From Pseudomonadota bacterium (GTDB lineage: Bacteria; Pseudomonadota; Alphaproteobacteria; Rhizobiales; Xanthobacteraceae): a DNA stretch of 37,166 nt. The DNA is taken from positions 1-37,166 of the forward strand of contig JAEYRD010000085.1 of the NCBI GenBank assembly GCA_023435725.1, read 5' to 3'. The translations under genes were made by a program, and so were the position numbers. The notes below the pieces were generated by a model. The model had not been told where the DNA came from. It worked only from the letters and a program-made list of their open reading frames with translations, and searched no databases. Positions 34,683 to 37,166 of the stretch are shown piece after piece. How positions within the stretch are numbered: the first letter of the stretch is position 1; the number at the start of each line of letters is the position of its first letter.

Positions 34683-36402
34683 GCGCGAGCAAGAGATAGA
34701 TCGCGCAGGTCCACAGCGACTGCCAGTTGTCGCGGCCCTCGTTGAAGAGCACGTAGATCGCCGACAGCGCGAGCGTGCCTGCGAACACGGCCTCCGCTAT
34801 CGGACGCTGGCCGATTTGCGGCCGATTCAGCGTCAGCAGCGCGAACGGCACCACCGCCATCGTCAGCGAGGCGTAGGGGAAGTCGTGGTAGCGCGGGTCG
34901 AACACGAAGGCGAGCGCGGTCTGCGCCGCGATCACCGCAGTCATCGCCAGCGTGAGACCGAGCACGGCGGTGAGCTTCGACCATTTCCGGCCCTCGCGCG
35001 GACCGAGCAGATCGAGGAAGGTTGGAAGGCTGCGGCCGATCACCATCGCCTGCGCGCAGAAGATCGGCGACAGGATGCCGGCGAGAAGCAGCGCGCCCCA
35101 ATGCAGCCAGCCGCCGATGCCGTAGCTCTCGTAGTACATCTTGTCGGCGCCGACTCCGAGCAGGATCCCCGCCGTCGTTGCCGAGATGGCGACACCGAGC
35201 CAGGCCGAGAAGCGCGGCGTCCAGGGCCGCCGGCGCAGCGTGATCAGCGCGACCGCGAACACCAGCACGCTGAGGCCCATGCCCGCGCCCATGTACCACT
35301 TCCAGTACGGGAAATTGCTGATCGGCTCGCCTGGCGGATATTTCAGGTTCCGGCGCACCGAGTCAAAGAGGCCCCAATAACCGCCGACCGTGCCTTCCAG
35401 CTTGCGCTTCCAGGGCTGGTCATAGGCCTCGATCAGATTGACGCGGAACTTGTGTGCCTTCGCCAAGCTCAGGATTTCCGACACCACGCGTGCCTGGTTG
35501 GTGCGCGACGGCAGCGCGCCCTCGCGCATACGGCCAGCGCTCGGCCAACCGGTTTCGCCGATCAGGATTTCCTTGCCCGGAAACGCGACCGCCATGCGCT
35601 CGCGGATCGCCTCGACATGGGCGGCGGCGAATTTCGCGCGCACCGGGAAATCCTCCCAATAAGGCAGGATGTGGATCGTGACGAAGTCGACGGCGTCATA
35701 GACCTCGCGGTTCCTCAGCCAGAACTCCCAGACATCGGCATAGGTGACGGGCACGCTGACCTGCGCCTTCACCGAGCGGATGATGGAGACCAAGTCCGCC
35801 GTCGTCATCTCGCCGCGCAGGAGCACCTCGTTGCCGACGATGACCGCGGTGATGATGTTGGGGAATTCCTTGGTGAGGCGGACCGCCAGTGCGGCCTGCT
35901 CAAGATTCTTGGTGCGATTGCTGGAGAGCCAGATGCCCTGGAGCACCTTCAGCCCGCCGACCTTGGCGGCGATCGCTGGCACCTGGTCGAGCCCGTTCTC
36001 CATCGAATAGGTGCGGACGCAGTCGGTGATCTCCTTGAGCTGGCGCAGGTCCTGCTCGATCTGCTCGGCCTCGATATGGGTCCATGCGTTCAGCGGCGAC
36101 TGCTCGCCGCGGAACGGCGCATAGGAGACGCATTGGACCTTTTCGACCGGATCGATCGGAGCGCGCGCGAGCGTGATTGGCGTGGCAAGCCACCACCACA
36201 CGGCAGCAATCGCACCCAGTGAGACGAGCAGCAGCGCCAGTGGCGTACGAAGAGAAATCGGTTCCGTCCTCCGCGAAGGGCCGTCGATTACCTGCTCGCA
36301 CGCCGTCTGCCAAGGGGGGGCTCCGAACGGGTCCCTCCCTCTCCCAAGGAATTTACCTGCGGCCGTTCGACAGAGACCTAGGATCGTGACTTTGCTGGAC
36401 AA
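34642..36402 (-). CDS. GH17-domain membrane protein, probable beta-glucan glucosyltransferase (NdvC-like)
   Basis: A 586-residue protein. An N-terminal membrane segment (about 52-72) leads to a GH17-type (beta/alpha)8 domain at about 90-360, then six or so transmembrane helices to the C-terminus. Both GH17 catalytic glutamates are visible: the acid/base in IVGNEV (E192) and the nucleophile in LIGETGWPSAG (E283). GH17 enzymes hydrolyse or transfer beta-1,3-glucans. In Bradyrhizobium the ndvB/ndvC genes make cyclic beta-1,3/1,6-glucans, and a GH17 membrane protein fits the branching role, but no ndvB is in the window. The only in-frame start covering the N-terminus is TTG 36402, without a clear ribosome site. 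A run of seven C (36314-36320 on the complementary strand) lies near residue 29. Confidence 0.78.
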   Translation of the reverse strand: MSSKVTILGLCRTAAGKFLGRGRDPFGAPPWQTACEQVIDGPSRRTEPISLRTPLALLLVSLGAIAAVWWWLATPITLARAPIDPVEKVQCVSYAPFRGEQSPLNAWTHIEAEQIEQDLRQLKEITDCVRTYSMENGLDQVPAIAAKVGGLKVLQGIWLSSNRTKNLEQAALAVRLTKEFPNIITAVIVGNEVLLRGEMTTADLVSIIRSVKAQVSVPVTYADVWEFWLRNREVYDAVDFVTIHILPYWEDFPVRAKFAAAHVEAIRERMAVAFPGKEILIGETGWPSAGRMREGALPSRTNQARVVSEILSLAKAHKFRVNLIEAYDQPWKRKLEGTVGGYWGLFDSVRRNLKYPPGEPISNFPYWKWYMGAGMGLSVLVFAVALITLRRRPWTPRFSAWLGVAISATTAGILLGVGADKMYYESYGIGGWLHWGALLLAGILSPIFCAQAMVIGRSLPTFLDLLGPREGRKWSKLTAVLGLTLAMTAVIAAQTALAFVFDPRYHDFPYASLTMAVVPFALLTLNRPQIGQRPIAEAVFAGTLALSAIYVLFNEGRDNWQSLWTCAIYLLLALTLWRARAEQIQE

Positions 36403-36528
36403 AATTCGAAATACAGGTCATGGCATTCGGCGGGAATTTTCCGCCGCATTGGAGACCCAATTGGACGCCATCACCGGCGCGTCCGCGGGATCCTGACGCG
36501 GGCGGTCAGCGGAGAAGTTGGGGAATTC

Positions 36529-37131
36529 ATGCGGCAGCGGGTGCTCGAGTTTCGAAATGCGGTCCTGCGGCAGTTCGCCGCCACCTTGGCCGTCTCTTCC
36601 CTGGTCGTCTTGGTCGGTATCGGTCATGCATCCGCCCAGAGCGGCACTCCCGCTCCTGACCAGGGCAAGGCGGCCGCCGCCCAGCCCGCCGACGCCGCTG
36701 CCAAGGACGCCGCCGCCCAGAACCAGCGCCGTACCGACGAGTTCGCCGAAGCCGCCCAGGTTATCAACGGCCCGGCCGGCAACCCCGAATGCGTCTGGCT
36801 CGGCCGGCGCGTGGTACGGCTGATGTGGCGGGATGACCTCGATACTGCGTTCCGCCATCTCGACCTTTACGACCGTTTCGGCTGCCCGGGCGGCCACATC
36901 CAGGCTGCCTTCCGCTGCCTGACCCGCTTCGGCGGCCAGATCGATCCCAAGGTCGCCGAGACCCTGGACAGCCGGGTGCATGCTTGCTGGATCAATCCGG
37001 CAGCCCAGCCGCAGCAGGCGGCGGCTGCGGCCTCCCAGCCGGCGGCGGCGCCGGCCGCCGGCAATGCGCCGCCGCAGCCCGCCGCAAGCCCCTCGCCAGC
37101 GGCACGCCCGCCGCCGGCGCCCCAGAAATAG
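36529..37131 (+). CDS. Secreted Ala/Pro-rich protein, likely linked to beta-1,3/1,6-glucan synthesis
   Basis: A 200-residue protein with a signal peptide (AATLAVSSLVVLVGIGHASA|QS). An Ala-rich linker is followed by a compact central region (about residues 68-155) containing four cysteines (PECVW, GCPGG, FRCLTRF, VHACW) and the motif RLMWRDDLDTAFRHLDLYDRFGCPGG. It ends in a Pro/Ala-rich tail. I recall small proteins of this type annotated as beta-1-3, beta-1-6-glucan biosynthesis protein in Bradyrhizobium; this is a memory of annotation, not a test. It is divergent from the GH17 gene with 126 bp between them, which supports a shared process in the periplasm. ATG 36529 was chosen, with GGGG upstream. 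Confidence 0.72.
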   Translation: MRQRVLEFRNAVLRQFAATLAVSSLVVLVGIGHASAQSGTPAPDQGKAAAAQPADAAAKDAAAQNQRRTDEFAEAAQVINGPAGNPECVWLGRRVVRLMWRDDLDTAFRHLDLYDRFGCPGGHIQAAFRCLTRFGGQIDPKVAETLDSRVHACWINPAAQPQQAAAAASQPAAAPAAGNAPPQPAASPSPAARPPPAPQK

Positions 37132-37166
37132 CCGCGATCGTTTCAGCCTCCGTTCAGGAACGATCA

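Overview
This window looks like a chromosomal segment of a Bradyrhizobium-type alphaproteobacterium (order Hyphomicrobiales). The signs are GC-rich codon use, a phosphatidylcholine synthase, a GH17 membrane protein of the cyclic beta-glucan type beside a small secreted protein, an IalB-family protein, the sdhE-mfd / recG / glmS-glmU neighbourhood, and large intergenic palindromes of the kind that are abundant in this genus. No tRNA, rRNA or CRISPR array was recognised.

Layout. 1-2.4 kb is accessory: the tail of a transposase, a two-domain protein resembling bacterial immunity proteins (SUKH-like plus YezG/DUF600-like), and a secreted TPR gene broken by a 4-base insertion. 2.4-4.6 kb holds a small membrane protein and an acetylornithine aminotransferase gene (argD). 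The argD gene is preceded by what looks like a complete arginine attenuator: a promoter, a 29-residue leader peptide with 12 arginines, and a perfect 12-bp terminator hairpin. 4.6-8.2 kb is read leftwards: an FkbM-type methyltransferase, then a probable pcs-terC-quinone reductase operon. 8.4-18.6 kb carries a UbiH-type hydroxylase, an AEC permease, hspQ, an IalB-family protein, an orphan peptide-binding protein next to a degenerate adenylate-forming (ANL) protein, a REC-REC-GGDEF-like protein that has lost its catalytic motif but keeps the c-di-GMP I-site, and a GMC oxidoreductase.

18.7-32.6 kb is a housekeeping block for DNA repair and cell-wall precursors: mfd and sdhE (overlapping by 4 bp), divergent recG, a DUF502 protein, glmS and glmU. 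It is interrupted by a ketopantoate-reductase-like gene, a small P-loop kinase and a DUF1932 oxidoreductase, and between glmS and glmU by a PEBP-like secreted protein and a 72-residue hypothetical. 32.8-37.1 kb contains a SPOR-like membrane protein with a stop at its third codon, a small membrane protein, the GH17 membrane protein, and a divergent secreted protein likely linked to glucan synthesis.

The most interesting signal is the argD leader (3151-3364). It suggests ribosome-mediated arginine attenuation with a nearly leaderless leader peptide, comparable in logic to the trp leader of rhizobia. The second is the PopA-like degenerate c-di-GMP protein (15658-16887).
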